Assembly: GCF_025562715.2 (NCBI RefSeq) | Contig: NZ_JAPFCC010000001.1 | Coordinates: 4,323,501 to 4,387,500, forward strand | Length of the DNA: 64,000 nt | Origin: Endozoicomonas gorgoniicola | Lineage (GTDB): Bacteria > Pseudomonadota > Gammaproteobacteria > Pseudomonadales > Endozoicomonadaceae | Direction: 5' to 3' | Shown: piece by piece, positions 7,627 through 16,007 of the stretch | How positions within the stretch are numbered: position 1 is the stretch's first letter | Layout of the letters: each line of letters opens with the position of its first letter | Translations under genes and position numbers: made by a program | The notes under the pieces: model-generated | Seen by the model: only the letters and a program-made list of their open reading frames with translations | What the model was told of the DNA's origin: nothing | Database searches by the model: none

Positions 7627-8940
7627 ATGAACCAGAGCCATCAACTTTCCCTGCTTGGTAAACGACGGTTTTTACCTTTTTTCGCAACCCAGTTTCTGGG
7701 AGCATTTAACGACAATATCTATAAAAACACTCTGCTCCTGATGGCTGCATTTGCGGCTGCAGAACAGTTGCCGTTCGATTCTGACCTGTTCATCAACCTG
7801 GGTGCCGGCTTATTTATCCTGCCTTTTTTCATTTTTTCCGGAATTGCCGGCCAAATGGCAGACAAGTACGAAAAGTCGCTGATCATCCGCAGGGTTAAAC
7901 TGCTGGAAATTGCGATTATGGCAGTGGCTGCCGGGTTTATTATCAGCCAGAACTTTCTGGTACTGCTGATTCTCCTGTTCCTTATGGGGACTCAGAGTGC
8001 CTTCTTCGGTCCGGTAAAATACGCCATCATTCCCCAGCATCTGCATGACGATGAACTGGTCGGTGGTAATGCCCTGGTTGAAATGGGTACCTTTGTGGCT
8101 ATCCTCCTCGGAACCCTTGGAGCAGGGCTATTGGTTGAGTTACCTCAGGCCCATGAGTGGGTAGCCGTGTCGGTTGTTGTGCTCGCGATTCTTGGCTGGC
8201 TGTGCGCCCGACAGGTACCGGAAGCCAAAGCTTCTGCGCCGGAACTGGAAGTCAGCTACAACCTGTTCAGCCAGACCCGGAAAATTATGAGAGATGCCCA
8301 TGGCGATAAAACGGTTTACATTAGCCTTGTGGCCATCTCCTGGTTCTGGGCTATCGGTGCGGCCTACCTGACACAGCTGCCAAACCTTGCCAGTCAGATT
8401 TTGTCGGGCAGTCCTCAGGTTGTCAGTATAATGCTCGCCATGTTTACCATTGGCGTTGCAGCAGGATCGCTATTCTGCGGAAGGATTTCCCACGGCAGGG
8501 TTGAACCGGGCATTGTGCCTCTGGGAGCTTTTGGCCTGAGCCTGTTTGCACTGGATCTGTTCTTTGCGATTTCACCCAATAGTCAGGAGGCGTTGCTCAG
8601 TGTCAGTGAGTTTATAAGGATTCCAGCCAATGTCCGGGTATTGTTTGACCTTGCCATGATTGGCTTTTTTGGCGGACTGTTTATTGTGCCACTGTACGCG
8701 ATGGTTCAGAAAAGAACCGATGAAAGCCGCCGCGCACGAATGATTGCTGCACTGAACGTTATGAACTCTTCCTACATGGTTGGCAGCGCCGTGTTCGGAA
8801 TGCTGTTTCTGGGTGTCGCCAATCGAACCATTGAAGAGTTTTTCCTGACCCTGGCGGTTCTGCATGTGACTGTCTGCCTGCTCATCTTCAGAACATCGCC
8901 AGAATTCTGGCAACGTTTCAGGATCCGCTTTTCACGCTAG
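7627..8940 (+). CDS. MFS transporter, LplT-like (lysophospholipid transporter family)
   Basis: Inner-membrane major-facilitator carrier of 437 residues with about twelve hydrophobic segments. The opening FFATQFLGAFNDNIYKNTLL, the GLFILPFFIFSG segment and the FFGPVKYAIIPQ motif are shared by LplT and by the transporter domain of Aas-type fusion proteins that flip lysophospholipids inward for re-acylation. No acyltransferase domain is attached or adjacent, so it is a stand-alone carrier. AAGGATGAAGAG precedes the ATG. The substrate is inferred from the family. Confidence 0.85.
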   Translation: MNQSHQLSLLGKRRFLPFFATQFLGAFNDNIYKNTLLLMAAFAAAEQLPFDSDLFINLGAGLFILPFFIFSGIAGQMADKYEKSLIIRRVKLLEIAIMAVAAGFIISQNFLVLLILLFLMGTQSAFFGPVKYAIIPQHLHDDELVGGNALVEMGTFVAILLGTLGAGLLVELPQAHEWVAVSVVVLAILGWLCARQVPEAKASAPELEVSYNLFSQTRKIMRDAHGDKTVYISLVAISWFWAIGAAYLTQLPNLASQILSGSPQVVSIMLAMFTIGVAAGSLFCGRISHGRVEPGIVPLGAFGLSLFALDLFFAISPNSQEALLSVSEFIRIPANVRVLFDLAMIGFFGGLFIVPLYAMVQKRTDESRRARMIAALNVMNSSYMVGSAVFGMLFLGVANRTIEEFFLTLAVLHVTVCLLIFRTSPEFWQRFRIRFSR

Positions 8941-8952
8941 CCAATCATCTTC

Positions 8953-8985
8953 GCAAAAGCCACCACTGACATCGGCGGCTTTTGC
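8953..8985 (+). terminator. Possible transcription terminator hairpin
   Basis: GCAAAAGCC (8953-8961) pairs perfectly with GGCTTTTGC (8977-8985) around a 15-base loop just after the MFS gene. There is no T run on the plus strand, so it may be a weak terminator or an RNA-stabilising hairpin. Confidence 0.4.
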
Positions 8986-9002
8986 CGCCATAATTCTCCA
9001 CC

Positions 9003-9752
9003 ATGACTGAATCTGCCCAAACTTCTGAACGCCTTGTACAGCAACCTGTACATCGTCCTGTGCATCGTCCTGTGCATCGTCCTGTGCATATAGTACCGCC
9101 CTGCCATGAGGAACTCCGGGAACTATACCGGGACGACCACCTGGTAGTGGTCGACAAACCCGCTGGCCTGCTTAGCGTCCCCGGACGGCATCCTGCCAAT
9201 TTTGACAGCGCTCTGTCTCGCCTGCAGGCAATAAATCCTGAAAGCCGGGTTGTACACCGACTGGACATGTCTACCTCCGGAGTGATGGTGTTTGCCCTTC
9301 AGGCAGACAGTCACAGGGCGTTAAGTCGCCAGTTTCAGGATCGTCTGGTCAGTAAGGGATATACCGCAGAAGTATGGGGAATCCCTGCTGAACAGTCCGG
9401 TTCCGTGAACCTGCCCCTGCGTTGCGACTGGCCGAACCGTCCAAAACAGATGGTTGATCATGAACAGGGCAAACCAGCCCTGACGCACTACACCTGTATC
9501 AATACCTGCACCAATCATCAGGACTCTTCATCGCAAAATAGCCGTGTATGGCTTGAGCCTGTTACCGGACGATCACACCAGTTAAGGGTACACATGGCAG
9601 AACTGGGTCATCCGATCCTTGGCTGTGAGTTCTATGCCCACCCAGAGGCTTATGAAGCCAGTGCAAGATTGCATCTCCACGCCACCCGGCTGACATTTAC
9701 ACACCCGATCTTGAAGGAATCGATGACGTTTGAGGTACCTGCCCCATTTTAA
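9003..9752 (+). CDS. RluA-family RNA pseudouridine synthase
   Basis: Isomerises specific uridines of tRNA and/or 23S rRNA. The 249 residues contain LYRDDHLVVVDKPAGLLSVPG, the catalytic HRLDMSTSG motif (its aspartate is the family nucleophile) and GRSHQLRVHMAELGHPILG, all as in RluA. Length and lack of an S4 domain fit RluA rather than RluC or RluD. The N terminus carries an unusual PVHR repeat made by a 12-bp tandem repeat (9045-9089), which precedes the conserved fold and so is probably tolerated. The start could lie inside that region, since no clear ribosome binding site marks the ATG used here. Confidence 0.88.
   Translation: MTESAQTSERLVQQPVHRPVHRPVHRPVHIVPPCHEELRELYRDDHLVVVDKPAGLLSVPGRHPANFDSALSRLQAINPESRVVHRLDMSTSGVMVFALQADSHRALSRQFQDRLVSKGYTAEVWGIPAEQSGSVNLPLRCDWPNRPKQMVDHEQGKPALTHYTCINTCTNHQDSSSQNSRVWLEPVTGRSHQLRVHMAELGHPILGCEFYAHPEAYEASARLHLHATRLTFTHPILKESMTFEVPAPF
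9045..9089 (+). repeat. 12-bp tandem repeat, 3.75 units
   Basis: The unit CCTGTGCATCGT is repeated at 9045, 9057, 9069 and 9081 (the last copy is partial; the first has one A for G). In frame it encodes P-V-H-R four times near the N terminus of the pseudouridine synthase. Copy number is likely to vary without changing the frame. Confidence 0.9.
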
Positions 9753-9806
9753 AGGGGAAAAGTATCGTATCGCCCACGTCTAATCCCCGGATCTGAACTA
9801 AAATCA

Positions 9807-9843
9807 CTGACAACCAATAAGCAAGACAAGCTCAGGTTGTCAG
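9807..9843 (+). other. Inverted repeat just before the 1032-residue gene
   Basis: CTGACAACC (9807-9815) and GGTTGTCAG (9835-9843) are perfect 9-bp arms around a 19-base loop, ending one base before the TTG used as start of the next gene. It could be a protein-binding site, or a hairpin controlling translation; it lacks a T tail for termination. Confidence 0.5.
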
Positions 9844-9844
9844 T

Positions 9845-12800
9845 TTGATTCTGCATAACACCTGCACCAACAAAACCTGGTTAATAAAGCGACTTAAACG
9901 ACCGGGATTAATCTCATTATTGTTCAGCCTTCAGTTCAGTAGCCCACCAGCTGTTGCTGAAACCGAACTTGAACAGTTCACAAGGTTGTACAAAAGTACC
10001 CTTGAGTACTTCATCGCAGAAAACACCGGCTGGTTCAGAAAATCGCTCTCGTCCTTTGGTCATTTTTTAAAAAAAAATCCTGTTAGCCCTTACCAGGAAT
10101 ACTTTGACCTGTTCTTTATTCCTTCTGAGGGTAGTGGTACTAACAAATCCGCTGAATCCATATTTATTCCATTTCCAGAGCCTTTTCCGGGCAAGAGTTC
10201 GCCTAACACACACGACACCCCTTACCCGGAAACTCTTTCGGGGTTCACCTTCAGCAAACATTTTCCACTGAAGCTACAATGCAACCGCGATGAGCCAGAC
10301 AGCAGCAAAGCCTCACTGTTTGCCAACAGCCAGTATGTGACAGTCTTACAAGCCCTGGACAGGAGCTACGAACACGCCTATTTCAAACCATATGCCAACT
10401 GCGATAACCATCCCTCTTTCAGAAGAGGAGGGAAGCATGACCAGTTTCTGCTTATTTCAGTTTGCGTCAGCGACGCCTCAAACAATCATTACGAGCTGTG
10501 TTTCCCTATGGGTCCTGTCAGGCAGTTTGCTGTCAGCGACCTTATCGACACAAACGATGAATTCAGACCCGCCCCTGAATACACAGAAAAAAATGTCAGG
10601 CTGTTTCTCAGACACATGGAAAAGCTATACAACCCACAGAATCCTCTGGCAAATCGTCATATTGAAAGCCTGCTCGGCAGCGGTATTTCAGCGCAGGTTA
10701 TGAAACCACTCAGCTTCTTACGCTCAGCAGCTGTTAAACGGATTATTCATGAATTGCCAGACGAGCAATCGGCTGATGATTTCATTTTGACCGCCCAAAT
10801 CAATATGCGCCTGTTGACCATGGCGGAAATTGAGTATCTGCCATTAATGTATTTTTCTGTACCAGCCCGAAAGAAAGGCATGCAGGCTATCTATGGCGTG
10901 CAAAAAAAACGCAATCCCAGTCAGTTTCTTGATCACCTTTTTGAAGATCCGCACCAGCCTCTGTCTTCCCTGAAAAAGTATCTGGACGATATCATTGGCC
11001 TTCTGATTAAGTGCGATATTGCCAATGCCCGCCAGTTCCAGACACTGAGTACCACGGCAACCGGCTTTTCCATTGCGGTTGATCCCAATTACACCAACTA
11101 TTTTGTTGACGGCGATCATGCAAAAATTGTCGACCTGACACCCTTTTTCATGGCCTTTGAAGGCATGCTTCCGAAGATTAACAGTCAGTTCGTTGATATG
11201 GATCTGGATGGCATAGACAGGCACTTCAGCAGCCTGTCCCTGAACCCTCTGCATCGGTATCTTTTCTTTCTGGGCATGTTATTCAGAACCAGCCAGGCAA
11301 GAACCAAAGCCTATCAGAGATGCCTTATCAACGGCATGATTTGTCAGATAGAGAAGCAAAAAGATGAAGCATGGAAACACCTGTTTAACCATGCTCTGGA
11401 AAAGGTCGCCTCTGTGCCCCCTATATACAATGAAATGCTGCGCCGGGTCGAAAAGCAACGTCTGTCAACGGGTCTTCAGGTGTCAACCACGGTTTCAGAA
11501 GGTCAACACAATAAACCACTCTCCAGCAACCTGTTCGCTGAGGGCGAGGGCGTTTCAGCAGCTTATCATTCCGATGTAACAGCCTTTAACCAGTCACGTC
11601 ATACTGCAAACAGAGCCAACATGAACTCCACTTCGCGGTTTATGGCGTTGTTGAGGCAGGAGGCTTCGATTATAGCGTCTAAAGTCGACCACTGGCGTCA
11701 GGAGCGACAACAAAAATGGCATAAGGCCACACAGCCGTTTTACGACCAGCAGCGCGAAAAGCATAGCATTCATGCCACACCCTACTTTATGGACGACATT
11801 GAAGCTGAAAGTTATACGAATTATATTCTGGGACTGAAATACTATAGAACCAACCTTACATCCAGCAGCTTATGGTTATGCTTCAGCAACTGGCTGGATC
11901 GTAACCGGCATGTCAACCATTTTTATGAAGGCAGCCTGTCTGCATCTGAGTTGCGCAGGATGGCGCAGATTGTCTTGTCAAAACACCTTGATGGCGAAAC
12001 AATCGACCTGGAGGCCATTGACAACATCCCTGTTCTTCTGAAAGCCCTGGATGACCTTGGCTATTATTTTGAGGTTCAGGTCATACAACCTGACGAGCAG
12101 TTTAAACCCCGCTCAACCAGTTACTGGTTTGATCACAACCAGGGCAAAGTCATCACCAAAGACATTCACGATATTCGACGAATAAGGCAACTGGCCGGGC
12201 AGAGCCATGTTATGTCGTTACTGCTACACCAGACGAGTGATGCACCTGCGGGCTCAGCAAACAGTCGCTGGTCACTGGTTTCAGAAATGCCAGCTAAAAA
12301 AGCTGATATTATCCAGCGCTACGCTGCTCAGCTTGTTGCATCATGGCGTTTCAAATCAATGGACAAATTTGTAACACCTGAAGCCTTAAAGGATGAAAGT
12401 GATTTACGAAAAAATTCATCGTACTATCTATCGTACTATCTAAAGCTGACTGCGTTTCTCAGTGCTTATCAGAAAACATTACTCCCATCCCTTCCGTCAC
12501 TTCTGACTAAACAATTAGAATACCACTTACCTCCCGCAAACCATCAGGCACAGATAGAACCGGGTGTTCGGGTTGGGCATTTATTTATGGCGCTGTTGCA
12601 TTGGGTAGATGCTTTGGAGGGTTTTGCTGATAATGAATTACCCAATACGGTTCTTCTCATTCAGCCAGGGTTAGGCTACAGGGTAGAAAACCCTCTTTTT
12701 TCAATGTGGACGATCACGTTTACTAAACACAAACCCAGGGTCATTACTCGAAAACTGACGCATAATGTGAAGCTGGAATCCATAAAGACCAGTAAACCTG

Positions 12801-12943
12801 GACGACTGATCTTCTTTACCAACGTAATGACCTCAGCAACAGGTCATTTTCTATTAGCATTCGGCTCTTCACCTGACTGGTGGATCATTAACAGGCCCGA
12901 TGTATCAGATTTCCAAAAGCAGAATAATGAGCTGTCTGAATAG
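9845..12943 (+). CDS. Large exported orphan protein (1032 residues)
   Basis: I do not recognise the family. A basic N terminus (KRLKRPG) followed by a hydrophobic stretch and PPAVA-ET looks like a Sec signal peptide cleaved near residue 39, so the protein probably leaves the cytoplasm. The rest is soluble-looking, rich in Phe, His, Leu and Ser, with no repeats and no obvious enzyme motif; Cys is sparse. No in-frame ATG lies near the N terminus, so the start is a TTG at 9845 or another non-ATG codon nearby. It stands alone between an RNA-modifying gene and restriction-modification debris, and its stop at 12941 is in the same frame as an hsdM remnant that follows. Acquisition by transfer is plausible but unproven. 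Confidence 0.65.
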   Translation: MILHNTCTNKTWLIKRLKRPGLISLLFSLQFSSPPAVAETELEQFTRLYKSTLEYFIAENTGWFRKSLSSFGHFLKKNPVSPYQEYFDLFFIPSEGSGTNKSAESIFIPFPEPFPGKSSPNTHDTPYPETLSGFTFSKHFPLKLQCNRDEPDSSKASLFANSQYVTVLQALDRSYEHAYFKPYANCDNHPSFRRGGKHDQFLLISVCVSDASNNHYELCFPMGPVRQFAVSDLIDTNDEFRPAPEYTEKNVRLFLRHMEKLYNPQNPLANRHIESLLGSGISAQVMKPLSFLRSAAVKRIIHELPDEQSADDFILTAQINMRLLTMAEIEYLPLMYFSVPARKKGMQAIYGVQKKRNPSQFLDHLFEDPHQPLSSLKKYLDDIIGLLIKCDIANARQFQTLSTTATGFSIAVDPNYTNYFVDGDHAKIVDLTPFFMAFEGMLPKINSQFVDMDLDGIDRHFSSLSLNPLHRYLFFLGMLFRTSQARTKAYQRCLINGMICQIEKQKDEAWKHLFNHALEKVASVPPIYNEMLRRVEKQRLSTGLQVSTTVSEGQHNKPLSSNLFAEGEGVSAAYHSDVTAFNQSRHTANRANMNSTSRFMALLRQEASIIASKVDHWRQERQQKWHKATQPFYDQQREKHSIHATPYFMDDIEAESYTNYILGLKYYRTNLTSSSLWLCFSNWLDRNRHVNHFYEGSLSASELRRMAQIVLSKHLDGETIDLEAIDNIPVLLKALDDLGYYFEVQVIQPDEQFKPRSTSYWFDHNQGKVITKDIHDIRRIRQLAGQSHVMSLLLHQTSDAPAGSANSRWSLVSEMPAKKADIIQRYAAQLVASWRFKSMDKFVTPEALKDESDLRKNSSYYLSYYLKLTAFLSAYQKTLLPSLPSLLTKQLEYHLPPANHQAQIEPGVRVGHLFMALLHWVDALEGFADNELPNTVLLIQPGLGYRVENPLFSMWTITFTKHKPRVITRKLTHNVKLESIKTSKPGRLIFFTNVMTSATGHFLLAFGSSPDWWIINRPDVSDFQKQNNELSE

Positions 12944-13090
12944 ATCAAGAACCCCCACGAAGGCGAAGTGATCAGCCATGATCCGGAAGAACTGCTGGCA
13001 CAATATGCCGAGCAGCAACACCAGATCGCCGGACTACAGGAGCAATTAAAGGCTATTCTGGGACAGGCCTTAATTCGCAAGCAGGAATAA
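12944..13090 (+). pseudogene. C-terminal remnant of a type I methyltransferase subunit gene (hsdM)
   Basis: The 48 codons after the TAG of the previous gene read IKNPHEGEVISHDPEELLA... and end in a Gln- and Leu-rich helix before TAA (13088-13090). This closely resembles the extreme C terminus of HsdM proteins, which carry an NLDIKNPH motif followed by a coiled helix. No start codon, methylase motifs or target-recognition partner remain. It lies immediately before a RhuM-type gene, a usual companion of type I restriction operons, so this is the left scar of a deleted hsd locus. Confidence 0.75.
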
Positions 13091-13096
13091 CAAACG

Positions 13097-14107
13097 ATGA
13101 CAGAACAGCCAAGCCAGAGAGACATTCGAATCTACACCGGGGAAAGTGGTGACATTAATGTTTTGCTGGAACAAGAGAGCATCTGGCTCACCCAGCGTCA
13201 GCTCTCTGATCTGCTGGAAACCAGTACTGACAATATCAGTTTGCACCTCAAAAACATCTATCAGGAGAGGGAGTTAGAGGCTGATGCAACTACCGAGGAT
13301 TTCTCGGTAGTTCGACAGGAGGGCAAGCGGCAAGTGCGCCGACGGGTTAAACACTACAATCTGGACGCCATTATATCCGTAGCTTATCGGGTGAACTCCC
13401 GCAAAGGCACTCAATTCCGACAGTGGGCTACTGCTGTGCTGAAAGAGCATCTGAGCCGGGGCTACACCATTAACCGTCAGCGTTTTGAAGATAATGCCCG
13501 GGAGCTGGAAGCCGCCTTAAAGCTGGTACGCAAAGCAGCCGCTTCACCGGAGTTGCTGGTAAATACTGGCCGTGGATTGGTAGAAATCGTCAGTCGTTAC
13601 ACCCAGACGTTTCTCTGGTTACAGCGTTACGATGAAGGTTTGCTCAACGAACCCACTGGGCAACCTGGCGGTATGTTAGCGACAGAACAACAGGTCATGG
13701 CTTCACTGCTAGGACTCAAGCAGAACCTTGTTCAGCGCGGCGAAGCCACAGAGCTGTTCGCAAAACCACGGGGCGATGGCCTTGGGGCGCTTTTGGGTAA
13801 CCTTGACCAGAGCGCCTTTGGAGAACCGGCCTACCCAACCATTGAAAGCAAGGCTGCCCACTTGCTCTATTTCGTTGTGAAAAACCACCCCTTTACCGAC
13901 GGCAACAAACGCAGCGGTGCCTTTCTGTTTGTAGACTTTCTGCATCGCAATGGCCGACTGCTGAACGACTCAGGCGAACCCGTTATTAACGACACCGGTC
14001 TGGCAGCCCTGACACTGCTGGTGGCGGAGTCCGACCCAAAGCAAAAAGAGACATTGATCCGCCTGATTATGAATATGCTGGCGGATGAAGAGACTGAAGA
14101 CCGATGA
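13097..14107 (+). CDS. RhuM-Fic family protein
   Basis: 336 residues in two parts. The N-terminal ~140 residues are the RhuM/virulence-protein domain (IWLTQRQLSDLLETS, then KHYNLDAIISVAYRVNSRKGTQFRQWA), a DNA-binding-like module. The C-terminal part is a Fic/Doc domain with the complete motif HPFTDGNKR (residues 264-272), which in Fic enzymes binds nucleotide and AMPylates or otherwise modifies a target. Such proteins often sit between hsdM and hsdS in type I restriction loci; here only the tail of hsdM is left and no hsdS or hsdR is in the window. AGGA of the remnant acts as a plausible ribosome binding site. No inhibitory antitoxin gene is evident next to it. Confidence 0.9.
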   Translation: MTEQPSQRDIRIYTGESGDINVLLEQESIWLTQRQLSDLLETSTDNISLHLKNIYQERELEADATTEDFSVVRQEGKRQVRRRVKHYNLDAIISVAYRVNSRKGTQFRQWATAVLKEHLSRGYTINRQRFEDNARELEAALKLVRKAAASPELLVNTGRGLVEIVSRYTQTFLWLQRYDEGLLNEPTGQPGGMLATEQQVMASLLGLKQNLVQRGEATELFAKPRGDGLGALLGNLDQSAFGEPAYPTIESKAAHLLYFVVKNHPFTDGNKRSGAFLFVDFLHRNGRLLNDSGEPVINDTGLAALTLLVAESDPKQKETLIRLIMNMLADEETEDR

Positions 14108-14120
14108 ACGCAGTGACATA

Positions 14121-14158
14121 CCCCCTCCACTAAATCGGCAAGCTGATTCTAGTGGGGG
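14121..14158 (+). terminator. Hairpin terminator after the RhuM-Fic gene
   Basis: CCACTA (14127-14132) pairs with TAGTGG (14150-14155), extended by C and G runs around a one-base bulge, followed by CTTCT. The T tail is short, so termination is likely but not certain. Confidence 0.55.
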
Positions 14159-14350
14159 CTTCTAATCGGGAATTACATGCGACCCACTATGTCAAATAGC
14201 ATAGCCTCTCGCTGTCGTACAGGTTGCCGAACCACGACAGGGGAACTCTTTACACATACGCTGTGTCCCAGCCACCAAACCCATTATGCAGGGTTTCGCA
14301 GTGCATTGAAGTTAGTACATAGGCTTGCTCTACGCAAGCCTCGCTATCCA

Positions 14351-14396
14351 TCTCCATCCAAACGGCAAAGCTACGCAATGCCGTTATGGATGGAGA
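14351..14396. repeat. Imperfect 17-bp inverted repeat in a gene-poor stretch
   Basis: The arm TCTCCATCCAAACGGCA (14351-14367) matches the reverse complement of 14379-14396 with one inserted base. Just before it, GGCTTGC and GCAAGCC (14322-14340) form another perfect hairpin. The stretch 14159-14423 holds no convincing gene. It could be a terminus of a lost mobile element or a structured RNA; I cannot assign it. Confidence 0.6.
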
Positions 14397-14423
14397 ATTC
14401 CGCAAGGTTTGTTAAACCCTGAC

Positions 14424-14633
14424 CTAACTTTTTTTGCTTTTGCGACTGTTTTTCTGCAGGGACTTTGGCTGACGGGTAGCCATGCTTTCCATACCACTCA
14501 CCCCGGAAGCAATTTGTTCAATTTTGCCTCCGGACTTCAGAAATTCAGCAACTTGCTCTTCAATGGATGCAGAATCTTCAGTGTTTTTATTCTGGTTACG
14601 GTCGTCAATGAGAGAGATTGATCTTTTAGACAT
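14424..14633 (-). CDS. Small basic protein with a FLKSGGKIEQI motif
   Basis: 69 residues, hydrophilic, with an acidic-polar first half and a Lys/Ser-rich tail ending KSLQKNSRKSKKS. The central EEQVAEFLKSGGKIEQIASGVSG resembles short motifs of small gammaproteobacterial proteins, including the C-terminal region of SutA-like RNA-polymerase-associated regulators, but the similarity is only a motif. A GGGAAG ribosome binding site precedes the ATG. Transcribed leftwards, away from the gene at 14937. Function unknown. Confidence 0.6.
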   Translation of the reverse strand: MSKRSISLIDDRNQNKNTEDSASIEEQVAEFLKSGGKIEQIASGVSGMESMATRQPKSLQKNSRKSKKS

Positions 14634-14870
14634 TATTTAACTTCCCAATTGGCTCAAGGAACACACCATTTCAGAAAACGCTGAATAGGGTGTGATTCTT
14701 TGGCGTTAGACTACTCCTTACCCGCTAAGTTCAATCCTTAAGACAATACTAAGCTAAAAAAACATTCTGGCAATCAGAATTAGCTTTAAAGAGCATTCCT
14801 GTTCATACCAAGGGGAATTAACTCAAGACGTCATAAACAGCCATAAACGCAAGAAACATTTTTTCACAGT

Positions 14871-14900
14871 AAAAAACACCCCGATCCGAAGACCGGGGTG
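14871..14900 (-). terminator. Strong rho-independent terminator (minus strand)
   Basis: On the minus strand CACCCCG and CGGGGTG (14894-14900 and 14877-14883) form a 7-bp GC-rich stem with a short loop, followed by six T (14871-14876). It ends the 46-residue gene at 14937-15077. Confidence 0.85.
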
Positions 14901-14936
14901 CATTAATGGAAGGTTAATTAAAGAATTTCTGCTTTT

Positions 14937-15077
14937 TCACTGACGAAGATGACAACCAAAGCCTAATTCACGACCCTGGACAGCGGTTTTAACCACTCTT
15001 TTGTAAGAGCTGGCCAAGCTGACTTGTTCATCCAGTTTAACAAACGCTTTACGCTGTTTTACTGCTTGAGTTTTCAT
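14937..15077 (-). CDS. Small conserved-looking basic protein (46 residues)
   Basis: Starting at the ATG of MKTQAVKQRKAF, preceded at ideal spacing by AGGAG, this encodes 46 residues rich in Lys, Arg and Val and ending GFGCHLRQ. A longer reading to 15122 is possible but lacks a ribosome binding site. A strong terminator follows, so this is a complete single-gene transcription unit. The family is not recognised. The small basic composition suggests nucleic-acid or ribosome association, but that is only composition. Confidence 0.6.
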   Translation of the reverse strand: MKTQAVKQRKAFVKLDEQVSLASSYKRVVKTAVQGRELGFGCHLRQ

Positions 15078-15138
15078 CACGTGTACTCCTGTTTGCCAAC
15101 ATGTCATGCAGCATTCTGACAATGCTACACCCTAAATC

Positions 15139-16002
15139 TTAATCACGATGAATTGATGCCCGAACGATTTCCTGCACATAAGGATGCCTGTCGTTCATAG
15201 CCTGAGAGTAAAAACCTGCACCTCCTGCCTCCATAGCCAGCACAGCCTCCCAGGCCAACCCCCGTGTTCGGAAGCACGGGTGATCACGGGCAATATGCAA
15301 CAATAATTCAATACTGTTCTCATCACCCAGAGCCTGTACGGCCCTGAAAATAGTGTTACGCAGACTCAACTCATTGACCTGACCGATAACTGTCTGCTTC
15401 TTAACATCAAAAAAGTACTGAAGTTTTGGTTCTCCTGAGCGAGGCAGAATCAGGTTCACTGAAATGGACAAATCATCAGGCGGATACTGGGTATGGACAT
15501 CTTTGCTGGCAAAGTAATACATTAATTTGCCCACTGGAAAATCAGTGTCTTCCTGAAACCTCAAGACCACTTTCTCACCGGGATACCCCACCACCTTGTC
15601 GTGGTCGTAGTCATAAATAGCCGTTCGGTACCCTGATCCAAAATAACTGCAGGTCAGGAAATCGAAGTTATGGTCATGTCCGTCGTAATACGATAACAGT
15701 TCATCAGCAGCCAACTCTTCCATCGGCAACCAAACAACAGCCCGGACGGCGAAATAAGAACCATAGTGCAGTACAAAAGTGGGCGGTTTATAGTCATTAC
15801 CCTTCTGAAAATCAGCCAGATTCTGCAACTGCCCGGCAAAATATTGCGCCAGAAAAGTGCGATTATTACAAAGCTTTAACAATTCACCGGCATGAGTGAT
15901 CGCGGCTTCCGGACGCTTCATTTCCGGATGGGTCTCACAAAAATCAATGTACTCCTCAAGGGAAGATACAGCATCGGTTCGCGAATAAACTGTATAGGCC
16001 AT
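15139..16002 (-). CDS. Orphan HxH-motif protein with HEAT-like C terminus, member A
   Basis: 287 residues, cytoplasmic, family not recognised. It aligns along its length with the gene at 17229-18104. Shared blocks: LEEYIDFC near the N terminus; a beta-rich middle with HDHNFDFLTC (His109, His111), then GEKV, GKLMYY and DVHTQYPPDDLS (His170); and a C-terminal helical region of about 80 residues built like HEAT repeats. The HxH plus a later His in a beta-sandwich-like context suggests a metal-binding cupin-type fold, but the canonical cupin Glu is absent, so this is inference. It follows the gene at 16008 by five bases on the same strand, and the pair is surely co-transcribed. Confidence 0.7.
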   Translation of the reverse strand: MAYTVYSRTDAVSSLEEYIDFCETHPEMKRPEAAITHAGELLKLCNNRTFLAQYFAGQLQNLADFQKGNDYKPPTFVLHYGSYFAVRAVVWLPMEELAADELLSYYDGHDHNFDFLTCSYFGSGYRTAIYDYDHDKVVGYPGEKVVLRFQEDTDFPVGKLMYYFASKDVHTQYPPDDLSISVNLILPRSGEPKLQYFFDVKKQTVIGQVNELSLRNTIFRAVQALGDENSIELLLHIARDHPCFRTRGLAWEAVLAMEAGGAGFYSQAMNDRHPYVQEIVRASIHRD

Positions 16003-16007
16003 GACGA

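Noticed and set aside
9045..9089. CRISPR-like short repeats
   Set aside because: Units are contiguous with no spacers and lie inside a gene.
14177..14422. 81-codon plus-strand frame
   Set aside because: It spans two hairpins and an inverted repeat, has no ribosome binding site, and codes for no recognisable pattern.
14309..14430. Integron attC-like site
   Set aside because: One end resembles a core site (ACCTAAC) but no matching GTTRRRY partner or integrase is present.
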